64,000 nt of DNA from Pseudisothecium myosuroides (taxonomy: Eukaryota > Streptophyta > Bryopsida > Hypnales > Lembophyllaceae), in the NCBI GenBank assembly GCA_951799445.1, contig OX637287.1, positions 54,589,724 to 54,653,723 on the forward strand, in the 5' to 3' direction. The notes under the pieces were generated by a model. That model had not been told where the DNA came from, did not search any database, and saw only the letters and a list, made by a program, of their open reading frames with translations. Of this stretch, positions 11,529 through 22,574 are shown piece by piece (position 1 is the stretch's first letter; each line of letters opens with the position of its first letter). Position numbers and translations under genes: made by a program.

Positions 11529-11721
11529 CAGTAGAACCTCTCTTAATGCATACTGTGTTAGTGCATATATGCACTAAGAGAGGTCATGAAATTTGTGAAC
11601 AGTAGTTGGAGGCCCCATAGTGAGAGGCCATGTTAGCCAAAGTTCTGACAGAACCTCTCTTACTGCATAAACCTCTCTTACTGCATAGTCCCGACTCTAT
11701 GCATTAAGACAGGTTCTACTG
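11529..11721. mobile_element. Emigrant/pogo-like MITE with TA flanks
   Basis: The left end CAGTAGAACCTCTCTTAATG and the right end complement CAGTAGAACCTGTCTTAATG form the inverted repeats, bounded by TA on each side (11527-11528 and 11722-11723). CAGTANAACCTCT is the terminal motif of pogo-type Tc1/mariner MITEs such as Emigrant in plants. Internally the AACCTCTCTTACTGCATA motif is repeated. The element is 193 bp and non-coding. Confidence 0.85.
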
Positions 11722-11723
11722 TA

Positions 11724-12840
11724 TCCAAAAGGAACTGCTGAACTTCCGGCCTTCCAGGCCCCACTGGGACCACCTTCCCAAGGCGGGTGCCATGATTTGG
11801 CATCGGATTGGATTGGATTGCCGCGAGAAAGGGAGGCATCCCCACCGCACTTGGGAATCCTGCCTGATGAACCCGGCGAGTGGAAGCTTGAAGGAGCTGA
11901 AGGTACAGTAAATTATGGCAGGAGCTTAGCTTGAGGAGAGTGAGATGGAAGGGTGTCACTTGGCCACACCCTGGACTGAGGTTGACCTCGGAACCCAAAA
12001 CTGAAGGAAGTATCCAGCCTTGAATTGCCTGATGCCAACATACAGAACAAATGGGTGGAGTTAGTACTTCTCTCTCTAAGTTCCTCTACTGTCTATAAGA
12101 AGTGGTCTCGTTTGCATGGTCATGGTCATTGTGGTACGAGGAGTGAAAGTGGGGAAGGCAGGAAATTGGGTTTTGGGGTGTGTCATTGTTGACCTTCATC
12201 CCTGGAGCAGTTTTGTAACTTCGAGGGCATACCTCAATAACCCCCATGCCAACTTCCCAAGAAATACCCAGGTCTGTAGGCATTGAGTGGGTAAGTTGCA
12301 TACATGAATTTCTCACGATTTATGTCTGCAATTTTGTGCACGTGAGGTCATTTGGTATTGTACACCATCTGTCCTCAGATGATCTTCCAGTTGGATAAAA
12401 TATTCAAGATTAAGACTGAAGATAATGTTATTTCAACCGGTTTCAAGTTATAAGTAGCGTTCTAAGCACTCCTATCATCTTGAAATTTTAAGTTTCGGAG
12501 TCCTTTTCAAAGTGAAGTTTTTGAGTATTGAAAAAGTAAAAAAGTTTGGAGCATTTGCAAGGAGCACCTGCCAGTAGGCATTTAATTGTTGATTTTGAGG
12601 CCTTCATTTTGTGAACAATTTGTATGGATCCGGGACCATGTGTAGACCTTTGTTTTGCCTCCCAAGAAGGCTCAAAACTTCAACTCTTTCAATCATGCAA
12701 CACGCAATGAGATGTAAAAACAAGAAAAAAAATAGTGTTGATTGACTCCTTTAATCATTTCATTTGCCTTTTGATTGATGATTGCATGGACGGAGATATT
12801 GCAACTGGTGCAACTAGAAGATCATACAAGGACCAAGTAA
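11724..12840. other. Moderate-GC spacer, no gene established
   Basis: The 106-codon minus-strand frame at 11678-11998 runs into the MITE, and the 76-codon frame at 12086-12316 has no recognisable motif. The better GC content (about 11720-12250) leaves room for a decayed gene that I cannot identify. Confidence 0.4.
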
Positions 12841-13820
12841 TTAACCCCTCACCGCCCAAGGCCGTTTTGGGTTCAAAAACATCACTGCTTTTGAAGTGAT
12901 ATAGATCTAAATGTCACTAAGCTATAGAGATCTTAACTGTACAATCTTGTAGTGTACATGTTGTAAATGATGTGTATCAAATTTGAAGTCATTTGATCGG
13001 ATAGATTGCAAGATTATAATGTTTAAGTGTTGAAAAAGGATGCTGAAATTTTCCTAAAAACACATTTAGAGGCGAAATTTGATTTCTAAACCTAATCAAA
13101 TGAAAAGACTTTAAACTATAAAGTGATTCAAAACCAGCATACAAACACATTGATGAAAAAAAAATCATTCAATTGACTCAATGTGCTTGCAAAATAGCTT
13201 GCAAATGTCAAAAAATAGGCAAGAAAAGTTGCAAAAAACACAAACGAGGCTGAACCTCCTTCTACTAAAATGCTTCTCAGTCATTCATAACTTCTTGGAT
13301 TGATATGAAATTTTAGCCACACAAACTAGACTAGTATGTGCAACTTTCTCAAATTTTTTTTATTGGAAACGGACAATGTATGAAGAAGATACAAGCTGCC
13401 GAAGTTCACTGTAGTCCAAGAATGCCGGGATTTTGAATTTCGAATTGCTCCCAAACATTCAAAACAACTTGGATTGACGTGAAAAATTTACCACAATAAC
13501 TAGACTTCAAGGGGAATATAATCCAACAAATTTTTTATTGAAATCAAACAACGGATGAAGGAGATACAAGCCCCGGAAGTTGCAGCCATAAATTGCACTT
13601 TGGTGAATCAAATTGAACCTGTGAACTTCGATTGGCTTCCAAAAATTCATTACCTCTTGGATTGATCTGAAAATATTATCACACAAACTAGAAGAGAAGG
13701 CACAAATTTCTCAACAAGTTTTATTGAATTTGGACATTGGATGCAAAAGTTACAATACTTTGAATTGGACTTGAAATTGTGTGAGGACACTTTTGGGCCC
13801 CTTGGGCGGTGAGGGGTTAA
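12841..13820 (+). mobile_element. TTAA-bounded element, CCCCTCACCGCCCAAGG subtype
   Basis: TTAA at 12841-12844 and 13817-13820 encloses termini CCCCTCACCGCCCAAGG and their complement CCTTGGGCGGTGAGGGG. The interior has three diverged repeats about 178 bp apart, each with a CTTGGATTGAYNTGAAA landmark (near 13295, 13470, 13655). The element is 980 bp. The termini resemble those of 48027-48661 (CCCCTAAATGCCCAAGG). No coding content. Confidence 0.8.
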
Positions 13821-15323
13821 GAAAAACAAAAAATCATTTGAGAAAGAGGGAGTAGTTAATTTTTGACATTTGCATCACAAGGATTTTTTTTTTAAAATAG
13901 ATTGTAGCACAAAGTGAGGGGAGTCCAAATATAGGTCATATTTGCAATTATCTCCTTAATTAATTATTCTCTTACTTCTTCTATATTTTGTTTTGTCACA
14001 CATACATAATGCTATTAAAAAAATATGTTATTTGGAATCAATACCATTAAGGGCTTATGTAAGTGAATAAAAATCCTCATCTCAATCCAACATTTTGTGA
14101 AGTACATGGATTTTAATGCATGTAGAAAGGGTCATTCTAAAACATCAAAGACAGAAGTATGACAATTCCTTTAGAAGATAAAGGACTCAGAGGCATTAGT
14201 CTTTGACTCACATTTTTTTGCTTGCATATTTGTACTTTGTATTTTGACACTCTATTTGAATTTTTGAAATTCCTTCTTTAAAAATCAATTTCTTCAATTA
14301 TTGAAGGACTTGTAAGGTAATGCCACTTGGCATATCTTTTAATGTTTAGGGACATTTTTCCCTGTGGGCAATGGCATTAAAAAAAATCTTACAAAATACA
14401 TGAATTGTGTTCAAAACCTTTTTTTCAATTTTTTGCCCTCCCATTTTGTATTGTTATAATACAACAATCTATCATTTGGATTGTAGAAAAAAGAGTTTTC
14501 GGCATTTTGATGAATTTATTGATGATTTCAGATGTTTTAATTTTTTTAGTGAAATCATAGTAATTTAAGATGCATAAGATTTTCACAAAGTGAATTTAAG
14601 TTTTGCTTTCGAGTACCTGTATATTTGTTTCCAACCCTAGCATTTACATCATACCCAAAGATGCAAATTGAACTCCACATCCTCTAATTTTCATTGAATT
14701 TTGGAGTTGATTTCCCCGGCATGTAGTGGGAAAAAAAATCTTCTTTAAGTATGTAGATCTCACAAATGGTAAGAAATTTGATATGAAACTTTTTGCATGT
14801 GTCTAACATAAAGGTTAGATCAAGATCTTTTGATTACAATTGCCATTGCCTATATTTTTTCCATTGAAAATTCTTGATACAAAAGTGACCATTTTTGCAT
14901 TTGGGAGGTTCAAAATGCAAAGCATTTTTGAAGGGTTAACAAACTATTTTGAGATAACAAAAATAAAAGCGTCATAATTAATAATAACCACAATCACAAA
15001 ATTATATCAATATATAGTTTCAAAATTAGTGATACATTTAATTTTCAAACATGCTTACTGCTTTTCTTTTCCTTTAGAAACATACAGTCCCTGATCACCC
15101 TTCCATTCTGCTAAGTAGACTCGTCACTTTCAGTGAAGGAGGAGAAGAACAATGATTAATTATGGCACAGTTCTCAAGGCAGTTGTGGCGCATTTTAATT
15201 GGCTACAAGACTCTCACATTAGGGGAGATTTGAAGGCAAAAGAGGGCCGTTTCAGGATTGTTCCCTTGTTCTAAACTAGCAATAATGTTGTTGAATTTTT
15301 TTCCCAAAAAACATTAAAAAATA
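13821..15323. other. AT-rich spacer, no gene seen
   Basis: No supported open frame and no inverted-repeat ends recognised. Composition is uniformly AT-rich. Confidence 0.5.
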
Positions 15324-15898
15324 CTCCCTCCGTCCCGACATGATTGTCCCATGAAAAACTTTTCTCAAGATTAAGGCGAAATTTGAGAATTTGGTCAAGT
15401 ATTTAATATAGACGTGTAGATTAACTCTTGATTTGTTCAGTGGTTTGCAAAAATGGCAATATCAAGTTTAAAGCATAAACTACTTAAAGCGGAAAAATTG
15501 AGGTTGCAAGATCACATGAAAAATCACCCGTTGGCTTACGATTTTCTACCGAAAATGACTACTGAGTACAACAACGCATTGTTTTTCATCTTGTCTTTGT
15601 ACCATGTGAAGATTTCATAAAGATAGTTTAGTGTTAGATTTTTCTTAAGCAGCTTGGCAACAGCTTGTTGTGAACAACTTATATAACTAAAACTGACTAT
15701 TTCATGAATTGTGTCTTAGTTCGTGGAATTGACAATGATTGTTTCATGAATTGTGTCTTCGTCTAATTGAAACTCTTATTGTGACATACTGACTATTTTA
15801 TGAATTGCATCTTCATATAACTAAATTTGAAGTAGTGGACAATCATTTTTGGACATCTATTTTTGGAAAGATAGACAATCATTTTGGGATGGAGGGAG
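15324..15898. mobile_element. Stowaway-like element, 575 bp, TA flanks
   Basis: Ends CTCCCTCCGTCCCGACATGA (left) and the complement CTCCCTCCATCCCAAAATGA (right) with TA on both sides. CTCCCTCCGT is the hallmark terminus of plant Stowaway/mariner MITEs. Inside, TTTCATGAATTGTGTCTT-like blocks repeat three times (about 15700-15820). It has no transposase frame. Confidence 0.85.
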
Positions 15899-15903
15899 TA
15901 TAT

Positions 15904-15942
<39 letters not shown>
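15904..15942. repeat. (CA)n(TA)n microsatellite
   Basis: An AC dinucleotide run passes directly into a TA run, immediately downstream of the Stowaway end. It produces spurious Thr-His/Ile-Tyr frames. Confidence 0.95.
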
Positions 15943-17318
15943 AGTTTAAAAAAATTCAATTTCAATTTATTTTTTCAAAAAAATATGACATGGCACTTTC
16001 TCAACCATATCAGATGCCTGATGTGGTGTGTTCCCACAATCCAGGAGCTCAAGATAACTCGCGGCTTTCCCTTGCCCTCAACTCTCTTCTATTGATATTG
16101 CAACCACCCTTTGGATGATTTTCTTTTCAAACTATGATTGAAAATAGCAAGCCTTGAATCACCGATATGGGAGGAATAGAATCTTCTTCTGAAAAATTCA
16201 CAGTAATTATGTTTTGAGAAATAAAAATCTAGAAAATGATCAAAACCTTCCAAACTCTACTTCTACACACGGGAAAAATTTCCCACTGAAGAAACCTGCC
16301 CTGCAGATGGTCAGATCTGCTTAAGTGATCAGAAATGGGTTGCCTCCTTTAGAACATTTGTAAAGTCTTCTAAGGTTCATATAGACACTTAGTTTTCATC
16401 TAGTGCATCCAATCCAACATTTTCTAAGCTTAGTTTAGCTATGGATAGCCTAGCTTTATTTAGAACGCATAGTAAGGCAGAGATTACAAGTGATCCAATT
16501 AAACCCAATGAAGTTTTAATATTTTTTTAAATTCCAAACCCCCATCCGCACTTGCACCCCTAAATCCAAACCCATCTCTAACCCCAACCCTAACCCCAAC
16601 CCTAACCCAGGACCCGATGCAAATCTCTTCACATCCAAAGGGGACACATCTTTTCACCGGATAGTCCAACACAAGAAAACTTATTACCGTATGTGAAGGT
16701 CTGATTTGGCAATGAAGTGCAGAATTAGTTTCTTTTTCAGGCGCAAAGGGATTCGGCAAGTGGTATATTCTAGGATATCCCAGAAATTCACTTGTAATCT
16801 TCCAAAAATTTCACTTGTAATATTTTCAAACATTTAGACATCCCAAAAAATTCTTAATTTATGTCTGAATGAATCTGACCTTCACGTAGGGTAGCATCTT
16901 TCTGTGGAACTGGAGTAGGGCACCTGCTATGGGACCACAGTAGAAATTTCCTAGTTTGCAGGGAAGCTTGCCTTGCCAGCAAGTGTCTTCGATCGGCTGA
17001 CTTGAAATTACATTTCAGTTCACCTCACATTTCTTTTCAGCCGACGGTATCCTTCCATCCATCACAAAACTGGTGTAAGTGAGCTTATGTTATTGAGGTG
17101 AGCCGCTGTGGCAGTGTTGTGTCCTTCAAAGTTTGACAAGGGAGCCTGATTTCATTTGCGTTGAAGTTTGAAGTCAAGGATCTTGTAGACACGTTTCTAA
17201 ACAGAGAGTGACTTGGAAATTTTCTATACACGGTATTGTTCTATGCTATGGACTAGGTAACCTTCGAGGCGCCGGGAGGCGGCGAGAAGGGTTACAGGAC
17301 GTAACTAGCTCTGTATGC
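15943..17318. other. Spacer with a short CCCTAAC-type run at 16580-16608
   Basis: The run is ACCCCAACCCTAACC repeated about twice. It is reminiscent of telomeric sequence but is not the plant CCCTAAA unit and is under 30 bp. No gene is supported in this span. Confidence 0.5.
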
Positions 17319-17430
17319 GGATGAAAACTCATGTAATGGTCGCCTTCGTGGATGAAAAACCATGTAACGGTCACCTTCATGGATGATACCATGTGGTTAC
17401 GATCTGCTCATGGATGAAACACCAACGAGC
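17319..17430. repeat. 31-bp tandem repeat, about 3.5 units
   Basis: GGATGA starts at 17319, 17350, 17381 and 17412, an exact 31-bp period. Units read roughly GGATGAAAANCCATGTAACG followed by GTCRCCTTCRT. The third unit is more diverged. Function unknown. Confidence 0.8.
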
Positions 17431-17680
17431 AGGCAGTCAGAGCTGGTTACGGAATATAATGCTTTTCTATTCTGAGACTTTTTCACATTTCTAAAGCATA
17501 ATTTATGCTAGTATTTGTCATGAATTTTCTTCACTGTTCCTTCAAAAGATCATGGTAATTTGAAATTCTCACCAAGAAAATCTGATTACCTTATGATTTA
17601 TAGTAGACGTGTGATTCCACCTTTTCAAAAATAAAACTTGGAAGTCTCACTCATAAGTTAAATAAGTTTTAGAGTCAATA

Positions 17681-17921
17681 GAGTTATTTATAAAGTCCCC
17701 CCCAATTTGGAGGGGACTTTTTCCGACAAATTTCCTCCAACGGATGACCCCGCAGGCGACCACGACCCCGCAGACAAAGTCCGGCCGAAACTTCTTTTTG
17801 GTCGATTTGGGTGCGAAAGAAAGTTTGATACCCACTTTCGTATTAACTTTTTGCCCAAAACCTGCTTTTTCACAAAACTGCGGGGTTTAAACCCCGATTT
17901 TGGGTACTTTACGAATAACTC
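17681..17921. mobile_element. Small MITE with GAGTTATT ends and TA flanks
   Basis: The left end GAGTTATTTATAAAGTCCCC and the right end complement GAGTTATTCGTAAAGTACCC are flanked by TA (17679-17680, 17922-17923). The GC-rich interior contains a GGGGTTTAAACCCC palindrome and gives several short overlapping open frames that I do not regard as genes. Tc1/mariner affiliation is inferred from the TA flanks only. Confidence 0.65.
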
Positions 17922-17984
17922 TAATTGATGGAGGATTTAGAGGTTCAGTTCGCCTTGACAGTCATGGGGCGCCTTGACAGACGC

Positions 17985-18215
17985 GAATGACGGACGGACG
18001 AACGACAGGACGAGCGAGAGGACGAACGACAGGACGAACGAATTCAAACGACCTGAGGGAAGGACTGGAGGAGAGCGCTCAGAATGCCGACAGAGAAGGA
18101 ATGCCATTTGCAAGCAGCAGCAGCAGTGGCAGTACTGTAGCAGTATTGTTCATCCATACATTTATTCATTCATCCGTCCCTTCCTTCCTTCCTTCTGTGT
18201 ACAGTAGTAGGGCAC
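17985..18215. repeat. Low-complexity GACGAACGACAGGAC, CAG and CTTC runs
   Basis: Degenerate GACGAACGACAG/GACGAGCGAGAG units (17990-18045), a short AGCAGCAGCAGCAG run (18115-18127) and ATTCATTC/CCTTCCTTCC runs (18163-18200). These create arginine/threonine-rich frames with no gene support. Confidence 0.7.
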
Positions 18216-18363
18216 CGGCAGGAAAAGCCGGGGCAAAGGAGCGGCAGCATTGCTTCGCTGCACATGCGGATCCAATTAGAGGCATGCCTGCCCTCCAGCG
18301 CCGCCAGCCCTGACTACGTTTACGCCGCACAACACGCGGAACGCTTCAGTAGTCCCTCCAAAA

Positions 18364-18808
18364 CCTCCGCTAATTTAACTAACTACAGCAAGGTAGGAGG
18401 CTCAGAAATGGAGCATCTAAGGGCTGGTCCGCCTTTTTCATGTATTTCCTTGGACTGGAACATTTTTAGCTCATTTTTCAGACAAAGAGAAATTGATGAG
18501 GAATCTAACCCAAGTGGTTTCGTATTTTTCCAAGCATTTTTGAATTACTTATGAATTTTCAAACAAGTTGGGTCGTCGATCCCTATTTGTGACCCTAGGT
18601 CTTTCATAAATAGTTCACTTGCAATTATAAATAAAAATGGGGAAAGCAAAGAGAATGATTGGCTCTTGCAATTAAGAATATTTTTTTCCTTGATTCTTTC
18701 AAGGGGTATAGTGGTCAATTTTAGAACCACCCCATGTCCATTCACAACCATTTATAGGGTTCATTCTTAATGCCCCTCTGGTTTTACAGCCTCCTACCGT
18801 AGCGGAGG
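18364..18808. mobile_element. Possible inverted-repeat element, CCTCCGCT..GGTAGGAGGCT
   Basis: The right arm (complement) reads CCTCCGCT-ac-GGTAGGAGGCT. The left arm has the same two blocks separated by about 20 extra bases. The interior is AT-rich and non-coding. The boundary is provisional. Confidence 0.35.
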
Positions 18809-18943
18809 CAGCATTCACTCTATTTTGGTGGAGATTGGTACAATGCAATAATATTTTAACCTATACTAATTCAAAATAGTGTGACTTTGGTAAAATAGAG
18901 TGGAATGGAGGAATAGGACAAATTAGTGTAGTTCCTCCTCTTG

Positions 18944-19183
18944 AGGGCCAAGTGAACCGACCTCCCCCCCTTAGCCCCAAGGAAAAATCTTGAATTTTTT
19001 AATATTTCACACAAGATAAAATTTGCAAATTTTGAATTCATATTTGCAATCAAAGGCCCCAAATTAGCTAGGAGAGGTGAAGAACAAAGATTTAATACAA
19101 CAAAAAATAGTGGATTTTTTTTTATATGCACCCCTAGAATGATTTGGGAGGGGCCAAGGAAGGGGGTCAATTCACCTCGACGC
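18944..19183 (+). mobile_element. Family D element with AGGTGAATTGACC-type ends
   Basis: The core is canonical: AAATTTTGAATTCATATTTG, GGCCCCAAATTAGCTAGG, then ACAAAAAATAGTGGATTTTT. The right end, complement AGGTGAATTGACCCCCTTCC, mirrors the left AAGTGAACCGACCTCCCCCC. These ends differ from the AGGACACTAAATCC type carried by sister copies. Confidence 0.75.
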
Positions 19184-19435
19184 TCTTGAGCATCTCCACT
19201 ACTACAATTTATAGTCTTTGTGAGCGGAGTAAAACTATTTATGCTAGTGCAGGTTAAAATATTCATAAAATACTCATGTTTTGTACTAATTTGTATCCCA
19301 AAATCAAAGAATTTGTAGTGCCACTAATTTTGTAGGTGACATTGATTTATCACATTTGTGGCAATATAGTATGTACTCTACCTAATTTGTCCGTTAATTT
19401 GTGAGTGTGACACTATTTTTTCAAAGTTACACTAT

Positions 19436-20387
19436 TTAAAAGCCTAAAAGACAGAGTTTTTTTTTTCTTTCACGGAGACATTGTCAAAAACTGTGTTTCT
19501 TTAGTATGGTATTCAAAAATGAAAATTGAAACATTTTTTTGAAACTTCAACGTACAAAATTGATGTAAAGTATTTCATTAGGGTATGATAAAAAAACTCA
19601 GCCCAATTGGCTGCACATATTGAAAGATTCTAACTTTTGAAGTGAAAAAAAAAACATTTTTTTCATTCCTACGAAACAAGGCCAACAAAATTTAGGCCCT
19701 CTTAAAGTAATTTTTTTGCTCTATACAAAAATGAGGATTTTGACCATTCATAAGTATATGATGTTAGGTTCAATTGTAAAAAATTTAGAAGCAATTGAGA
19801 TGTCTAGTTTACAATAAATCACCTTGTAGTGCAAGGACATTAAGTGAATTGCCAAGACACTAGTCTTTTTTGATGATTTCCTGTGCAATGAGAGATGAAA
19901 GATGAATGATGAAAAGTTAGAGATAAACATTTGGAATATATGGAAAAAAATTCATTTCATCTTCACAGATTGCAAGAGAAGTTAGAAGAAAATGTTTTTC
20001 CTTGAAACCACTCCAACATAGCTAAATTTTTTTTTACTCCATTAAGAATTTGATTTGAGGACTAAAATTTGTTTTTTATTAAACAATTGTGTGCCGTATT
20101 TTATTAATCACATACATGCCAAATTTCAAAAGTTGATGAGCTTTTTTGCAAAAGATTCTCAAAATATTTCCAAATTGCTTGAGTTGCCTCAAAAGTTTAG
20201 GGTAGCATAACTTTTGATCCAAGAGCCCAATTATATTATTGAAAAAAAATATTTTTTTCACCTTAGAGGTACATGTTTACACATTGTGTACAAATTTCCA
20301 TAAACATCCAACTAAAAATGACTTTGTAGGAACCTACCCGAGATTTCTTGCGTACGTTGAATGGACACTTGATCTTTTAGGGGTTAA
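19436..20387. mobile_element. TTAA-family element, strongly diverged
   Basis: The right end CTTTTAGGGG is followed by TTAA at 20384-20387. A plausible left end, TTAAAAGCCTAAAAGACAGAG, lies 950 bp upstream, the family's usual size. The interior has the family style (poly-T patches, CCAAATTTCAAAA-type phrases) but little direct identity that I can trace. The left boundary is inferred. Confidence 0.5.
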
Positions 20388-21068
20388 GTTAGTGTGGGCT
20401 AAAATAATAGTACATAAATTTATTCAACATTAAAGCTTGGGTTTATACAATCAATTAAAATTGACATGCCCTTCCATGTAGAATACATGCCCATTTTGAA
20501 GCTTTTGAGATGTGCGAGGTGCAACAATTATCCAAATTGGGAATGCAATATGTCATAGGTCTGACTCAATACACATACAAACTTTTTCATTACCGTGTAC
20601 TTCAATTCATGCACCTTCTATGCAAAAAAAAATACCAAGTTGTGTCCAAAATTGAGTTTCCTAGACCATCAAGGGTAATCCGGCAATACAAATCACAACC
20701 ATCTAGGAAAATTGTATGATGAAAAGGTAGATTTTCATATGTCCAACATGGATAGTGTAAACTGGCCATTTACCACACAGACCCAAAAACCACACAACAA
20801 ACCCTCCACGTACTAACCAAACACTAACTACACAATTTAACTACAAATTCAATTGTGATGGAAACAAAATGATGTATCAATGTCCAATGACCGCACATTG
20901 TGTGGTGAAGGGTTGCAAGGAATTTTTAACTAGATTTCAACTTCATCGCCTTTAAATTGCAATAAAACTCGTAGGAAGAATTTTTTTTGCATTTTTTTTT
21001 GAAGGTGAATCTTAACATGAAATTTAATAACCATGCCAAATTTCAAAACATGCAAGTCTCTATATTGT
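20388..21068. other. Spacer, no gene seen
   Basis: AT-rich with no supported frame. No clear repeat structure. Confidence 0.5.
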
Positions 21069-21322
21069 AGGACACTAAATCCTCCATTCAAAGTGGGACC
21101 AACAGGGTGAATTTCGTGTTTTCCATGGATAAAAGTAAAAAAAGTCCCCTATTTTGAGCCGTGTCTAGGATATGTTTTAGACCTCACCTAGCTAATTTGG
21201 GGCCTTTGATTGCAAATATGAATTCAGAATTTGCAAATTTTTTCGTACGTGGCAAATAAAAAATTCCTGCGTTTTTCCCAGGGGTAAATTAGGCTTGCAG
21301 GGCCACTTTGAATGGAGGATTT
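21069..21322 (-). mobile_element. Family D element with AGGACACTAAATCC ends
   Basis: The left end AGGACACTAAATCCTCCATT is intact. The right end carries AATGGAGGATTT and then diverges. The core on the minus strand matches the family closely, with AATTCATATTTGCAATCAAA and GGCCCCAAATTAGCTAGGTG. Confidence 0.8.
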
Positions 21323-22574
21323 TCTCTAATATTTATGTGGAAAAGGATTTGAACTTTGTCTCTGCGGTGATTGGCAAGTTTACCATACGTAACAGAAACG
21401 GAAAGAAATGAGGTGGAATGTCGGGAATCGTCAGTCCCTCGTCGAAATGGGGCAACGCATCTGAACTGAAGTCGACTGCAGTCGAATTGGAGCAGCAGCC
21501 AGGTCCTCTGAGTCTGTCCGGTTAGGCCACTTGTGGCTGGTCGTCTTTGTATTTTATACTTTGCAATGAAATTCCGATTCATTTGTGTAAAAAGTAAATA
21601 AAAATGGAGCAGCAGGGGTGGTGGCGACAGGGAGGGCGACGATTTGCCATGGCAGATCCGAAGGTGTTGTGCCAACAACAGCAGCGAGAAGGACTGTAGC
21701 TGATTTCGCTCTTGGGAGGTGGGACGCACAGAATACAGTATGAAGGTGGCAATGATAGTTCCTGTTAAGGCGGACGCGCGCAGGCGGGGCAGGCAAACGG
21801 GTGACGCCCAGTGAATCTCCCCAGCGGGCTGCCTGCGACCAGAGGGCCGGGCAGCCTCCTGTCCGCTGCGACTCCACCAGGCCCACGGAAATTCGAATTA
21901 TTATGCTTCCAACCGGTCTTCTTCCTTTCTTTCTGTCCCGTTCTGTTCACGGGTGATGGGCTCGTGGCGCTGCAAGAAAGCTACGTACGTTAGGCGTTCA
22001 GGGCTGGCTGGCTGGTCGTGCTGCAGCGACTGAGGAATCGTCCTGGCTGGCTGGGGGCGAGGTGGTGGTCATAAAAGGATCATTCCACACCCGTCCCTCC
22101 AGATTCACTCGCGGCTCCTCCCTGGCTGGGATCTGCATGTGTGCTTGCCATGCTCAAGCCCGAGCCTGCGCTGCTGCTTGCCGTCGCGTGATCGCATCAC
22201 AGCCTGAGTCGAGTGCCTGGACATACATGCTTGCCACCTCTGCACTCTGCAGCAGCAGCAGACGCAGACGCCCAGCCCAGCCCCAGCTCACTTAAACTTA
22301 CTAGTACCAGCTCTCCATCACGAGAATCTCCCCGCCTCTGCATGTAGTTTGTGGCGACCACGCTCTCGGCCTGCCTCTTTAAACTCGCACTACTGCCTCT
22401 TCCCTTGCTGCAAATTGAGCTTTTGGTGGACGACGGACGAGGCGAATTGCGACGAGATCGAGGGGTGTGGGTGGTGGTGAAGCAGGACTGTTGAGCAGGA
22501 CTGGGGGAGTTCGGAGGATCCGTTGGAACGAGTTGCTCAGGGAGCGGGGAATTGGCAGGGCCTTCAAACCGGTA
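21323..22574 (+). promoter_or_regulatory. GC-rich upstream region of the allantoate amidohydrolase gene
   Basis: The base composition rises sharply from about 21700 and stays high to the start codon at 22575, marking the promoter and 5' leader of the downstream gene. A TATA-like CATAAAAGG lies near 22070, but its distance from the start codon makes its role uncertain. Minus-strand frames here (e.g. 21554-21886 and 22197-22946) are GC-driven and unrecognised. Confidence 0.4.

Noticed and set aside
11678..11998. 106-codon minus-strand open frame
   Set aside because: Its end lies inside an Emigrant-like MITE and it shows no protein family features.
15805..16118. Two plus-strand frames containing Thr-His repeats
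   Set aside because: They are created by the CA/TA microsatellite and a Stowaway end.
16580..16608. Interstitial telomere repeat
   Set aside because: The units are CCCTAAC/CCCCAAC, not CCCTAAA, and there are too few of them to claim telomeric origin.
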